A stretch of 64,000 nucleotides of DNA, taken from Helicoverpa zea (lineage: Eukaryota; Arthropoda; Insecta; Lepidoptera; Noctuidae). The position numbers and the translations under genes were made by a program. Shown one piece after another: positions 22,101 to 37,100 of the stretch (position 1 is the stretch's first letter; each line of letters starts with the position of its first letter). The notes beneath the pieces are model-generated. The model was not told the origin of the DNA, made no database searches, and saw nothing but the letters and a program-made list of their open reading frames with translations. Where the stretch lies: positions 11,470,001-11,534,000 of the forward strand of contig NC_061467.1 of assembly GCF_022581195.2 (NCBI RefSeq), given 5' to 3'.

Positions 22101-25100
22101 CTCGGCTGTAACTGAGCTTTCGGAATTTGAATTTGAAACAGTCCTATTTGGTTCTATGGGTTTATGGCTTCTTAGACTGCCGCCGCAACTGCATAAATTA
22201 AATGAAGTGCAGTCAATATTTTATGTTTTCCGCTATCTTACTATGTAATATCTTGCTTGATGCTTTGAAAATAAGTACTGTTATGCTGAGATTCCACCAA
22301 AATGGTTCGCAACTCGGTAGAGACATTCATTTTAAACGATCATACAAACTGCCGACTTGTCAAAATAGGTAGTTTGTTTTGAAAGAAGAAATCCATCCAT
22401 CTAATCAAAAGATATCCACTAATGTTTTAAAACGGTTGATGTGATAATAATGATTTTCTTGAACCCGGCAGCTAATTACAAAATGGACAGTGGCACTTGA
22501 TTTAAAAATAAACATTGATTACAAACATGATCTATTTACTTTTTAAAATGCGGAATTCGGAACCGGTTGAACTTGTGTCTTGTTCCGGTTGAAGTACCAG
22601 ACAGAATGGACTCCTTAAAAATAACAACATTATATTCTGGGAAATTGACATAAAAAAGTCTGTAACTTGCACGCTTATTTATTTTTTGCTAATTCATGTT
22701 TCTGATTATTCAAATCAGCAATTTTTAAGCAAGCGCCGTTTTTTGTACTTTACAAAAGCGACTAATTATCAATAGTGATTAAGTAACTGTATAATTAAGA
22801 TGTGAATGGTGTTTGCTTATATGATATCAGATCAGGAAGAAAGTTTTCGATATTATCATCGTTATATTTTGCTGGTATCTCTCCATGTTTTCTGTTTCCC
22901 AAGCTTAGGCTCGAGTCATTGAAGGTAGCTTCCCGTGGGAAGATCAAAAATTCCCAGCAGTTTATCACAAAAACTGCTTCTGCGTTTGTAACGAGTCTGG
23001 CTATATTTTATAGCCTTTGATCGTAGTGTCAGACCGATTTGTAACTGTTTGTGCAAGCAAACAATCACGACTGCGATGACTGCGATTGTTTGCTTGCAAT
23101 TCGATTGAAATCTCTTTTTTCCATCTCAAAAGTGACATTCTCCTGTTTGCTTAACCGATTAGATTAACTTCAGATTGACAGAAAGTATACATTCAATCTA
23201 GGCTACCTACATGAGAGATCCTTAACGAACTTTACACTGTTCTATCACCCAGGTTGTCCTTTGCCATAAAATCTTTCGCCAAGTTACTCCGGCCTTTTAT
23301 TGTAATCATCTTCCTGCCCTTATCCAAAGTTTGAGGTTGGTGCAGCATTTCTTCCTCATCCTTATATCGCTACTGCAATTATTGTTTGTAGGAACAAGGA
23401 GTTTCATATTACGGATGGCAATCCTATCTATCTATCACAATACAACGTTAGACCCTTCCAAACATTTCAAATTAGGAGCACATCAACATACCATTAAAGC
23501 CATTGCTGAAACCAGGCCAGCATCACTCAAGAAGTCATATCAACCAGTACTTGTCAAATACTTTCACGGCGTGCGCATACGCACATTAACGAAATAGGTC
23601 GCATCAGTTTAATGGTTTATTAATAACGTATTTGTTGCGTACATGAGAGAATGCAGCATTGCGGAATGGGACCGTTCGTTTGTATGCAGTAAACTGGCGG
23701 TACTAAATTAGCGTAATTTTCTTTCAGCGTAATAGCTTAATCAAAGCTTAACGTGCTCTTGGTTGAAAGCACTGAAATACGCACTTGCTGTGTGGTTTAT
23801 GACCAGTTTTCCCTTATTATGTTTGAGATCGAAGCAGTATGCCTTTCATCTATATTACTTACTTCTATGGAAAAAATAAGTACAAGACTCGTTTCCTCGA
23901 CCTCCATTTCATTGCACATAAATCTAACGATTCATAGACTTTTCCATCGTCCTTTCTCACCTCATTTTCTTCAATAATTTCTTGTGACAAATGTCCTTCA
24001 TTAACAAAACACGGTGTCTTGTTTTACCTTGCTGAGCGGCAATAAATTATCATCTGCACTCGAAGAAAAATTACCACCGCTTAACAAACACAAACCTTCT
24101 TAGCCTATGCAATATCTCCAAGACGCTCATCTTCCAAACAAACTGGATGCTAATTGACCGACAAGTAATTAAGGACAATGGGCCCAGTTAGCCGTGCAAC
24201 ATGTGCTTGCATATCTGCATTTAACTGCACATATTATATCCGTTTTACGGCTTACGCTGTTTGGGCATGTGCGAAGTTTAATATTACATTACAGTGTCTT
24301 GTAAAATGGCTTCTTTGTGCCTTGTGCCCGTTTTCACCAACAACCTCTTACCGTTTCCCTATCTAAAAGCTACTTTTAATAAGGACCCCTCCCAATTTGA
24401 CACCTACCTAAATTCATTTTCACCACACTTGTACATGGATCCCTTAAGTAAGTGACAGATTACTAGTTCTACAAACGATAATGCAAAGTCGATATTTTAT
24501 CGATAAAATGATTTTTCTCTACTTCTTAAGAAATAAACGTCTATCGAGTATATATTACTAAAGCCTGTGAGTTTTTTTTCTTGTGATGTTATTTTAATTT
24601 AACTTAAACTACATTACGCTATGTTTTATGCAATAAAACAGTAAAGAGGTTTTCTATAGGTGAATTTTTACCTATGTCAATCGCGGGTTTGTCAAATTGA
24701 CTGATGTGTATGTGTACATAGAGTGAGGTTAATTTTGGGTTTATTATTGTTGAATTAGATAAGTTTATTTTGGCAGAGAAGAGAAAACGAGGATAAACCT
24801 TTCTTACAGAAGAAAAAGACAAGCTAGTGAAATTGCTGACGTCTCATAGAGACGCAATATTAAACAAAAAACGGATGGGACCACGAACGAAGCCAAAAAC
24901 AAAGCTTGGATCCAGTTACAAATAGTTTTAATGCGATAGGAACCGTTTACAGGTAAATGTGAATAATATCTGTGTATAATAATATAAGATATTGCCGTTC
25001 AACTGTGTTCCTTGTTTTACTGTCGACTTCATTGTATTTTTGTTCTCCATGAGTTGATGGATTTAAGTATGGGGTTAAAATTATACATTTATTATATTTA

Positions 25101-28100
25101 TTTAGTTTCAGGTGGTGCGACAAATTGGAAAGACGTGTAAAAACATGCTGCGCCCAGCCCACCTCAAATTGAATTGGTGCAGGAGGATGATGATAATGTT
25201 TGGTACATCATATGAGGACTAATATTAAAATATTTGTTTACTATCTTTGTTTTAATTTATATATTTTATTATGTTGAATATTAGCCTACTTCTTACCTCC
25301 AGAGGGTATCCCCTATCACCTAGGAGATAGGCTCCTCCATATTCACCATTTTCGAATCATTGGTATCTACTGCAGTTTTGGTATTTAAGGCCAATTCAAA
25401 CCTGAGCGATATTCGCTGCCGCTGTGGGTAGAGGTAGATACCGCACGGGTTTCGCTCAGGTATTTAGTATCAAGTATAGTTACCGGCACGGATATTGAGC
25501 TCTCGGCGGAAGAGTGGGGATCGCTTTGCGCACTGTACACAAGGCAATAAACCAATAAATGGCTTCTGCGCAGGTTAAGGTCAGGGCTCAATATCCGTGC
25601 CAATAACTATACCTACCGCGGCTAGAGCGACCTGAGCGATATTCACTGCCGCTGTGGGTAGAAGTACATACCGCAGCGGGCATCGGACATCAACAGTAAT
25701 ATTATCACATACCCACTGGGTTTTCTCTGTCGCAGGTGGTAGCGAATACCGCTTAGGTCTGAACAGTCATATTACCGCATACCCACAGGGTTTTCTCTGC
25801 CGTAGACGGTAGCGAATACCGCTTAGGTCTGAATAGGCCTATAGATGTCCCGGCCACCGCGAAACTACATCAGTGATTACCAGATTTGCATCTGTTATGG
25901 TCTGTATATTTATGGACATGCAGGACTACCTATTTTTGAATAATTCAGCGACATCACGACCTAGCAAGTGCATTCATAGCAAGTGATAACCTATAATCTA
26001 TATCTAGGTATACTAATATTATAAAGAGGAAAATGTTTGTTTGTTTGGTTGTAATGGATAAACTCAAAAACTACTGGACCGATTTTAAATATTCTTTCAC
26101 CATTAGAAAGCTATATTATCTGCGAGTAACATAGGCTATATTTTATCCCGGTGCGGGCAGTAGCTCCCACGGGACGCGGGTGAAACCGCGGGAAAACGGC
26201 TAGTCTTATAAAAAAGTCATGATCATCGTACTTATTTCTCAGTCATCTGCTCTTTCATGTAAGATAGGTACGTGGTCTTCTAATGATTATTATTTTACAT
26301 ATCCACAACCTCCACAGCTTCTAAACTTTCTAAAAGTTTACATTTCATTTTTTTTGTATTTTTTTGCTTTTTAAACATGGTATTTTTGGTGTTACATAAC
26401 ATATAAAGGTACATTTCACTATCCACGGTTCAAAATATGTTTGTATTCTGTAATGATAATGATAGGGGTTGTTTAAGCAGGCATCAATCGGGCCCCCAAG
26501 TTGAAGTCAAATTTTAAGGTTATAATTTGACACCTAGGCTTTGGTGAAAATGAAATTCTTATTAAGTGTTCCGTAAATGCTCCCTAAATTTAGGTATTCG
26601 TTGGTGAAAACGGGCATTGGAGTCCTATTTTAAGGATCTAGATATCTGGTGTCAACGGAACATTTGGATAGTGACTGGGAGTCTCACGAAGTGAGGTCTT
26701 ATGTGTCACCCTGAAAGTTTATTGCAACTTATGCAAAATTCATATCAAAGGATTTCGTTTGCTCATAATCACAGGTTGGGATGTTGTACTCATTGAACAA
26801 TTTTGAAAATCATATCAGCTAACTATTGATCTATTCCCGTATACCAGTAAAATCAAAAACCAATGTCCATTATGAGGTACTTAAAAAGAAATGACTCCTA
26901 AACCAATCAGCAGCAGTATCATCCACATTTGGCTATCCTTCAAAGTCTTCCAAACGAAGTCGTGACCGCAGCAATAATCGCTAAAACTATTTAGATAAAA
27001 ACAAACAAAGTCACGTTTCTGACGCCTCTAAACTAATTATCTCTATACAATGGTGTTGGCAGTACGCACGTGTCTTGGCTTATGATGTCATTGAATATTT
27101 CTACTTGGTTGGAGAGTTGAAACACCTGGATTACGTTTTATAAATGGACGGATTGTGCAGATGGTTCACGTCACTCTTTTATGGGGCAGCACAAGTCCTA
27201 TATAAGGAGCCCATAAAATCCAGTCATATTCTGAAGATGGCCTTTGCAGATTACCGGCTACTCAAGTATTCTACGACTGTATAACATGCGTCTCACGTTA
27301 AAACTGAGAAAAATTTTCAAAAATGGGAATGCTTTTTACGAAGAGGCTTTCCAAGGGATATATGACTGGCTATTATCCGCCTTCAGGATCCTGCTTACAA
27401 GTCGGGACTGTCAAGATAAAAGATATAAACGAAATCAATCTTTATTTATCTTGGACATTCGGTGCAATGGCTCGATTAAATTGTTCATGATTCTTTTGAT
27501 TGAGTCACGCTAAGATCTGGTTGCCAACACTTTTTCATGATTCGTGACTAAACCTAAGAGCTATAGATTGAAGTTTTTTACTGGCGAGATTATTGCTAGA
27601 TTTTGGAAAGGCAGAAAGAGGAGCGCTGGCATTTACATGGATGTAGTACCTACAACAGCGCAAATAAGAGCCTCTTTCTTTTCGCCCTTTCTACTCGAGC
27701 TCCTAACAGTACACTGAACTATACCCGTGACATTTACGAACACTATGCGTGGTACATTCACCTACACAAGTGTTCGCTGATCTTTTTAATGAACAACAGT
27801 GTTTTTATGCTCTGATTCACTGCGAAAGGTCGTGGCGACTGTCCGCGAAATGTTGTGGGCGGTGATCGTTCCTCGTGACGAGCCTTTTTACGAGTGTAAT
27901 CATCTCTGTACATAAGTTATTCAAACTTAAGTATGTCGCAAAGGACGGAACACGATTTTATTAGATGTCTGGTGAAAATACCATATTAGTGTGAAAATGC
28001 AACGGTCAAGTCGCTCTCACTTCGTCTATCGAGATTATTCGAAATGCAGTGTTGAAAGCTATTTTGTACGATCATCGGCCTATATTTTATTATAGGCATG

Positions 28101-31100
28101 GTTGTAATACACTAGTATTGTCATAGTGGGTGGTGATTCTGAATAAAATGTTATTAAAGTAGGTACTGATGGACAGCTTTGTAAATTGAGGAAAACGCAT
28201 ACACTGTGTTACTGGAAATAGATCACTCACCTGTATCTATTATAATAATTATTATCATTGAATTTGTAATCAATTGTTCCAGTATTATTATCCGTATCGA
28301 CCAAAGGCTATATAATAATATTCACTTTTCTGATCCATATAATAAGTATCACTATTCTCCTATGCTTCTACTCTTCTAGCTAGGCTCAGCTACACTTTTA
28401 GTGTCTCTGCAAAAACGTGAATATCGAATTTGGCGGATTTAAGTTGGATATGGCTTTAATTAACTGTTGTAGCTTGGTAGAACTATACAATAGTCTTAAG
28501 ATTGTTGTGGATTGTCACACCGATATAAATACATAAGGTTTACATTTGAAAATCCCTTTTGGTTTTACCACATCGCCTTTTCTATGAAAAGTACCTTCAG
28601 TATTATTAAACAGCCACAATTCATCGTCATAGTTCATAGACGTCACGATAGTTTTAATGGGTAAACTTTGAAAATATTCTATTGTTTTCCGATTATTTCA
28701 TAGCAAAATATGACTGTTATTTAATTCCTCACATCCTGGGTGAGTAAAAACACAAACACTTAAGTATGTATACTTATGTGTTTGATGAAGATAATCTTAA
28801 TGCGCATGGATACAGTCTAATAACATAGAAAGAGGCCGACCAAAGAAACAATTTTGCGAAAGATGATATGGTTGAAAAGTACCAACAGATGAAATCAACC
28901 ACAGAGAAGTATGGAAGAGAAAACATCCTGCGACGACCAAATCAAATTGGGATATGGTCAGGAGGATGATGATGATAAACAAACTAATGACATGGATAGG
29001 AGGATTTTTCTGTTTTAATGAATTTGTTCTAATTGATTCATAAGTATCCAAGATATTCTCATTGAAGCATTCCTTGTAGTCAAGTGTTTTATAAGAGTAT
29101 TGACAACTTTACGCGATACTTACAAATCTAAAGGATCTAGAACTTATCTATACATATTAGGTATTTTTATAACAGTATTATTTACTGTTTCAATGTTAGT
29201 TAGTGATACAAGTATACTGCTGCCATCCTTATCTGTAGATCGATTAGCTATCGATCGAAAATATGAAGTGTTATCAGACACCTGGATAGGCACTTCAGAC
29301 AGGAAAATTCAATACAACAAAATGTTCTGACAAACACGTGAATAGCGAGTGGACTTGAATAGATAGATAATGTATTGTTAATGTAGTGTTTCCATAGTTA
29401 CTAGCATACATAGCTAGGTCACAAAACACTCCAAAAGTAGGTCCCTGGTATGCGAGATACGATTTCGGCATGTGTTTTTTGTTTGTTGCAATTCTGTACC
29501 CTTTTCAGTGGTGTCTAGTTACGAGCCTTTTCAAAGAGCTTCAAAGGACTTGTGTGAATTGGAGTTGAGTTTTTCACAATGTCGTCCTGTAACGTCGACA
29601 CGCTCGGAAACTGTGAAACTTGATTTTGATGAATTCACCCCGACTCACCCGTAACAATTTTTCAACGGATCACGTGTAAAAACGAGCCAAAATAACAGAG
29701 TAACATTCATATTAATAAAAATATTGGTTTGGACCATTTCATGTCTTAGATATACCAAAATCTTGACCTCCGCTTCCACAACCGTCCAAAGATAAACTAA
29801 GGACATCCGCACACAATCGGCTCTTAGCTGCAAATGTGTTGCTACTCTGCTACTCTTCACGTGTTCGCGTAATGAACAATAAGTGCTTGAGACATTAGCG
29901 AGGTCGCTGACCGGGTCATAGGATGAGGTCATGGTGGTGACAGAGCGGTGAGATGAGCGGGAATTGATGAAACTGCTACTGAAAAACATATTAAGTTAAA
30001 GAGGTTTTGAGTTATGGAGTGTGGCACTAAGTGGTTCGTGTGGCACTTGGCGCTGGCTAGCCAGTTCCTTTGCTTGAACTTGGTTTGATAAGGCAAAGAA
30101 AACGTGAGGACTCTGAACTTGCTGCGGGTTGTTCGAAAGAGATACCGCGGCCCTGGTACACAAAAGGCCTTTGACGGAACACGAAGGTTTTTAGTCAGTA
30201 AGAGTCTGACACTCCCTCTCCGCTGCTAACCCACAGCGGGAGGGGTCATTTGATGATTTTTGACGTCGTTAAAAAAAAAAGGACTCTGAACTTAGATTCA
30301 TTAGGATACACTTTACATGTCCCTTTATTTGACTCTTGGTGGTCCAAAGACAGTCGTTTATCTGACGGTTTCTATAATTCAGCTGAAAGGATAATATATG
30401 ACACCAGATCACCATTTTCTTAAGATCGCTCCCGCTCTGTTTGCGGTGGCACCTCGCCTATAAACGGTCTCGCCATGATTGTGCGAATGCTCACGCCGAT
30501 TACAGTGACAGTATTATGCAGGGTTGTTAGAGAATCTACTTTTTACTAGATGCGGAAACGTGCAGAGAACTTCTAGCCTAGGTTGCTTACTTCATTCATT
30601 ATAATGCGATAAAGATTTCTTGCTTCGATCTACGGTCTTATTTATCCTGTTGAAGATACTCACACTATCGATAGATAGCAACATAAATTAGAGTAAAAGA
30701 AATTATTATCTGCAAATTATGGATTTGGATGAAAAATAGCACTAGAATGTCCTAGTAGTCTGGTCTGAATTGGTTCCGTATTGAATTATGTTTTCGGATG
30801 AATGAAAGCTAGTGAGACGCCAAGATAGCTTTCATAGATGTTGATCTGGTTCAGGAAGCGTTATTAAACGTGTCAGTAGTTAAGGAGCAATGGATAATGT
30901 TACCGGCACTCATGACAGATCAAGATAATTGCAATGTATTGACGTATATGTACGTATTTCAAGAGATAATTCAGTTTCTTTGCAAAGATGATAAGCCGAC
31001 TGAAATGTTTTTGAAAATGATAAGTTTATCGATCAGGGTACTTATTAGAGCTTTTTGTTGTTGGGCAAATAATAAACGAATATTTGGTTCTACTTCGCAA

Positions 31101-34100
31101 ATATCGATGAAATCTGTTTAATTATAGCAAGTAAAGTAAATATGGGGCCCATTTACATAATAGACAAAGTAGTACTTAAAGTAAATTTTAATTGATTTTC
31201 ATAGCTCATGGCAATAAAACTGTTGGAAATTATGTTTTTATGACTGCGATGTAACTTTTATCCACCAGCATTGATCGATGTTTATTTACTGGCTCTGAAC
31301 AGGCTGGACAAAGTATCGAATTGGAGATTACAACTAAGTAAGTGTGGTGACCGATATTTGAAAAATATCTATCAATAGTTTACTGTTATTTTTTTATCAA
31401 GTGAGTGCGCGATTAGGTAAAGGATACAAAACAGATACCTATGTGTTGTAGGTTTTTAGATACTAATTAATTAGGTAGATTATTATTAGGTTAAGGATAG
31501 CAGCGTCTGGCGCCCTCTGGGTACCGATTGATAATATAAGACACAGGTATAAATATTAGCAGGAGATGAAAGAAATAATCTTAAGGATGGAAGAAACGAA
31601 ATCCCGTGAACCGTGTAGACTTAGAACGCAGACCATAAGAATGTTGAAGATGAAAAAGCTTTTCGCTATAGACATAAACCGTGTCTAAAAGTAAAACAAC
31701 TAAAACACAACCTTTTCATGTAAACAATTCATATTTGCGTATTATAGTTCGGCCATTCAGAGAATGCGTTCCTGACACGTCGCGATTGAACTGACGACGT
31801 AACTACATTCATTGATTATTGATATAATAATGTTGTTTTAATGCTCCTCAATTGTTAAAACGGTAAACAACCAGCAAAAATATTTTTATCGTAACTGCAA
31901 CGCCATTGCAAAGTTACGTCGTCAGTTCAATCGCGACGTGTCAGGAACGCATTCTCTGAATGGCCGAACTATAGTAGGATTAAATATAACGTTCAGATAA
32001 GAATTAGCATGAGGAAAAGTACAGAAATAAAATATTTGGATTTTTACAAATGTACATATGTAGGCAAAACCGATTTGCTGGTATGAATGAATAAATTCAA
32101 AAAATATTTGATAGGCATTTCCTTCTATTTAATTTTAGGAACCAGTTTTACACAGAAACCACTCCAAATAATTCATAGTTTAAACTGGCTATACAGGAAA
32201 AATTGAGGAAATAGCGAAGGAAAACGTTTATTTGCGACTTTACCCGTCACGCAATCAATTGTAACTTATCAATCATTTGTTTTGGACGAGAATAATAACG
32301 CCTTGATCATCCACAAACGTCCTACATATTCCCGAATTATGAATACCAATTTACAATTGGGACTTTTTAGAGCTACAGTTAGCTTTACTTTTAGAACGAA
32401 TATAGTGGGCGTAAATGATGACGTTATGAAATGTATACAAAGTGTACTAAGTTTTTGCGTGTCTGTGGCAAGCGATAGAGCCATAGAGGTCATACGGCGC
32501 TGACCGCAAGATGACGATGCTCAAGGGCCGCGGAATGTTATGTCAATGTGTGGTCTAATGTTTGTTTCACTATAAGAAGCCTGTCATACAGACCATGAGT
32601 AGGTACAACATAAATTCCGTTATACAATGATATTAAGTTTGGTAGTAACGTTGTTAAAAGCAATGATGGAGTTTTTGGAAGACCTCAATGTAAATAATTT
32701 GCTATGTAATTTGAAAATGCAAGACCTGCCTGACACTGTAAAGAAGCAAAAATAAAGAGGTTTTATGGAGTGATAAAGTATGTAGCGTTAGCCGTTGAGC
32801 TATAAATCACAAGTTTAACATACTCGTTGACTGACAATACGACGGCATAAAAAACTTTACTTTTTCTATCTTTCACAATTACTTTTCTTACGGCAATTGC
32901 TGCCAGGCGGTTGTGAGTTAAATAGATAGAGATGAACTAAATAGTTGGTTAAGATGGAACGAAGACGAACGTCATAGAGTTATTTGAGGAAGAATATGGA
33001 TATAATGAAGATGTAAATGATGAAGTACTAAATATCTTAACGAAGGATATTCCTCATGACAATATCAATACAAAAGATATTATCGAACAATTCAAACGGC
33101 CTATCGCTTGCAAGACTTACAACAAATCCTCCAAGAAAAGATACGACACCAAGCTAAAAGATATTCAAACCTACAAAAGTGCTCTTATCCTTGGAAGCTA
33201 TAAAAGAAAAGAGGACGATTATATTAATAAACATTATGACACATACCGATGGGTTCCACGGGCCTGGAATAGTCGCGAGATGAGACGACATTCCACGAAT
33301 AGATACATACAGGGCTTTTGAAATAACGTTTGGATAATTGAATTTAGTTCTTAGTAAAGATCTTAAGAAAGGTTTTCTGTGAACTGCAAAACCTTATTAA
33401 CAAAGTGGATTAGTGTTTAGGTTTGTGTCGGAAGAGTAATTTACGCTATAGCTATAACAGCTATATAAATTATATTAGGAAACCTCCGTCATTTGGAGGT
33501 GGCCACCTGGTCTAGTTAAAACATACTCCAAGGCCAATTAAAAACAGCAAAGCAAAATATCTTTAACAAATAACAAAGAGGCGAAGCAAAAGCGATAAGC
33601 GTTTTAACTCAATCACTACCTCATAATATGAACTGACCTAACTATTCAACTACAAAGGATGATTAACGCATGACTCACGCTAGGAAAACAAGCTATCTAC
33701 CAAAGCGCCATGTTTGCGTCAAGAATACGGCGAATCCTACTTCCTTACATTTTCCACAAGGATGCTTCAAGAGTTCAAGCTGCGGAAGCACCCAAACACA
33801 CATAGGCACACCGCACACGACATAGATATAACTGCCTCAAGGAAAGTGATCTTTTAATTGCATGTGTATGTACCTGAGTGTACGTGAATTGCATGTGTGC
33901 CGCTGACCTGGTGAATTTGATTCGTGCCCATTCCATTCACGTCATTGTCATAATGTTCAGTTTTGTTTTTATACTTCCATTGCCAGTAGTCAATGGCATG
34001 TTGTATGGGTCTAGTAGGAATGCTAGCTATGTAGGTACATGTACTGCCGTATTTGTGAACTATTTGAATGAGTTCATCGTAGTTGGTGGTCGACATTGAA

Positions 34101-37100
34101 ATTGATTTAGATTAAATTTTAAGGCGAATGTTACCTTATTCTGAAATAACAGGAAACGTTAGTGTTATTAATGATCATAAACCTATATACCGATCCCACT
34201 TATTTTTTGACTTTTCTTAATATTTCAAATCCCATTTTAGACAGTCTTAGAAAAAATGTAGGAAGCATTTCTAAATAAATATCGCTTATCAATAAAGAAC
34301 ATAGCGAATCGTTTCTCTCCGAAGCCAAACAAAATCTAATCAAAGTCTGCAAAGTTTGGAAGCCATAAACTGACATTTGTTATGAAGTTTCAGCCTTCTA
34401 GCTACCTAATTTATGCTATCATGTCTCAATCTACGTTGTATCGATCGATGTCTGAGACGGTTAGTAAGATTGATGGAAACATTTATAGCATTAGTTTAAT
34501 AAATTATGTTATCATAGTTCCTTAGTTTTGCTTCCCGTTTCTTGGTAGATTTACTCTCTTGTTCAGATTATGGATCATGTTCATCCTATGCTTGACTGTC
34601 AATTTTTAGTATTCCATTCATGATACTGTAGTTCTCTATTGTAAATATCTGTTACATTTTAAGTATTTATTCAGACGTCATAGGATAAGTAAGTTTCAAT
34701 AGAACTGTTTTTAATTAAAAGCCACAGAAATAGCCACATGCTTTAACAATTTATTCATCAAACAGATACATTTGTAATCATCTGTATACATAAAGATACA
34801 TAATTCCATACATAATATGCGTCTGCCTTGGTGATTCACATCCAAGACAGTGACGTCATACTACATAACTATGATTCTAAACTATGAATAACATTCTGCA
34901 TAAAAAATATTATTTAACATCTATTTACTACCAAATCTGTTTTTATAATTTACTCTTCTATGACTAACACGACCTACTCACGTTGTGTTTATTTATAAAT
35001 GTTATGCTTATAGGAGGTATGGGATTAAAAGAAATAATATACTAATTTGATATTGAAATATTTATTCTATACTTTAAATGGTACTTGGAAGCAATACGTC
35101 CGTCTAACAAGATCCCGTGACGCAGTGTGTGTAGAGTTAAATAAACAGTAGATTGTTCAGATAGAACAAAGAACAATGTTATCGAAAGTTAGGGGTATTA
35201 GTTTTTGCTTTATATAATCCAACACGCCCCCTCAAAAATTAATCCCTAACTTTTAGTCATTCGTTAGTTTACTATACAGTATCTAGTCTACAATTCAACA
35301 TTACAAAGTGAATACCAACTTATAAATACGACGTAACATATTATACTTCCAAGTAAGGTCTGGGACAACTGTACAATAATGGTCCAACATTTGCTGCACA
35401 GGATCAGGGAAAACCCAGAAAAACCTGATCAGACCATTTCATAATGAAATTGTACTTAAATTAAAACTTATTCTATACCCAACCCTTTTCTCAGTCTTAT
35501 AAAAGACACGACTGGTAAAGGTTTTGTCAACAAGTCTGCCAACTGGTTACCTGTGGAAATATAATTTAATTTTATTACATTTTTCTCAACTTGTTCTCTA
35601 GAGAAATGATATTTTATATCTATGTGTTTGGACCTTTTATGACTTGTTGGATTATTAGCTATGCTAATACATCCGTTATTATCTTCATATAAAATAATGG
35701 GCTTATTAATTTTTAAGTTTATGCTTTCTGCCAGAGACTTAAGCCATAATGCTTCTTTAACAGCTTCATATAAAGCCATATATTCGGATTCAGTAGACGA
35801 GACCGCTACTGATGTTTGTCTCTTTGTACACCATGTAATTGTATTTTGATCAAATAATTTAAACACATATCCAGTAGTGCTTTTCCTATCATTACAATCG
35901 TGGCCACCCCAATCTGAGTCGACATATCCACTTAGGATGTTATTGTAATTATTTCTTGTATATGTTAACTTCAAATCAATTGTGCCTTTGATATATCTTA
36001 AAACTCGCTTTAAGCATAACCACAATTCTTTATTGTTCTTATTTGTGTACCGACTTAAAATATTTACGCATGTACTTAAGTCCGGACGCGTACAAAGCAT
36101 AATGTACATTAAACAACCGATCAGGTGACGGCATGGTGCGTCACACTTCTTATCAGCGTTAAGAGCTTCATAGTTTAATTTAAGCTCCATCGGTGTGTTT
36201 ATAGGATTGCAATCACTCATATTAAATTTATTCAAAACGGTTTCAATGTAAGCACTTTGGTCTAAAGTAATTTTATCATGGTGTCTCTCTATTTTAATGC
36301 CCAAAAATAATTTGATATCGTGTAAGTCGGTCATTTCGAATTTAGTCATTAAATATGCTTTGAAATTATTCATTGTTTGCAAATCTGCACATGCTATAAC
36401 CAAATCATCGACGTACAAGATTACGTAAATATTTTTAGAAATGTCTCCTTTACCTTTCATATATATACACCTATCTACTGGGGAGTTCTGAAAACCTATT
36501 TCTTTGAGACATTGTTCAAATGTTTCGTACCAACATCTAGCTGATTGTTTTAAGCCATAAAGAGCTTTGTTTAATTTGCATACGTAATTATCTTTACATT
36601 TTACACCTTCAGGAACTTTCATGTAGATTTCTTCCTTTAGTGTACCATTTAGAAATGCTGTTTTTACATCCATATGATGAATCAGTAAATTATATTGATT
36701 TGCGTAGCTAATTAAGAATCTAAAGCTTGCTATTCTAGCAACTGGTGCAAATGTTTCATTATAATCACTAAGATATTCTTGACTGAAACCTCTAGCGACA
36801 AGACGTGCCTTATATCTTGAAGGTTGACCTGAAACGTCATTTTTAATAGTGAATATCCATTTACAGTCTACAATATTTTTATTTGATGGTTTTGGTACTA
36901 ATGTCCATGTATTATTTTTTTTAAGAGAATTGAGTTCTTCTCTGACTGCTTTTTCCCACTGATTCCTATCGTTCAGAGATTTAATTTCATTTAATGATTT
37001 TGGTATATTACTTGTGATGGATAACGCACTATAGACATCATAGTCATTTTCATTATATGATTTACGCGAACATGTTTTCAGTCTTTCACTTCTTCGTAAA

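Larger units (their letters stand above)
19174..25380 (+). other. Myosin intron 1, first part
   Basis: AT-rich, with no convincing exon. The stretch 20900-24100 has longer open frames on both strands than its surroundings (for example 21286-21585 and 20957-21193 on the minus strand), possibly a decayed coding insert. The frames do not join and no family was recognised. Confidence 0.4.

Noticed and set aside
35661..35849. Plus-strand frames within the Copia region, also 37057 and 38732
   Set aside because: Antisense shadows of the intact minus-strand pol.
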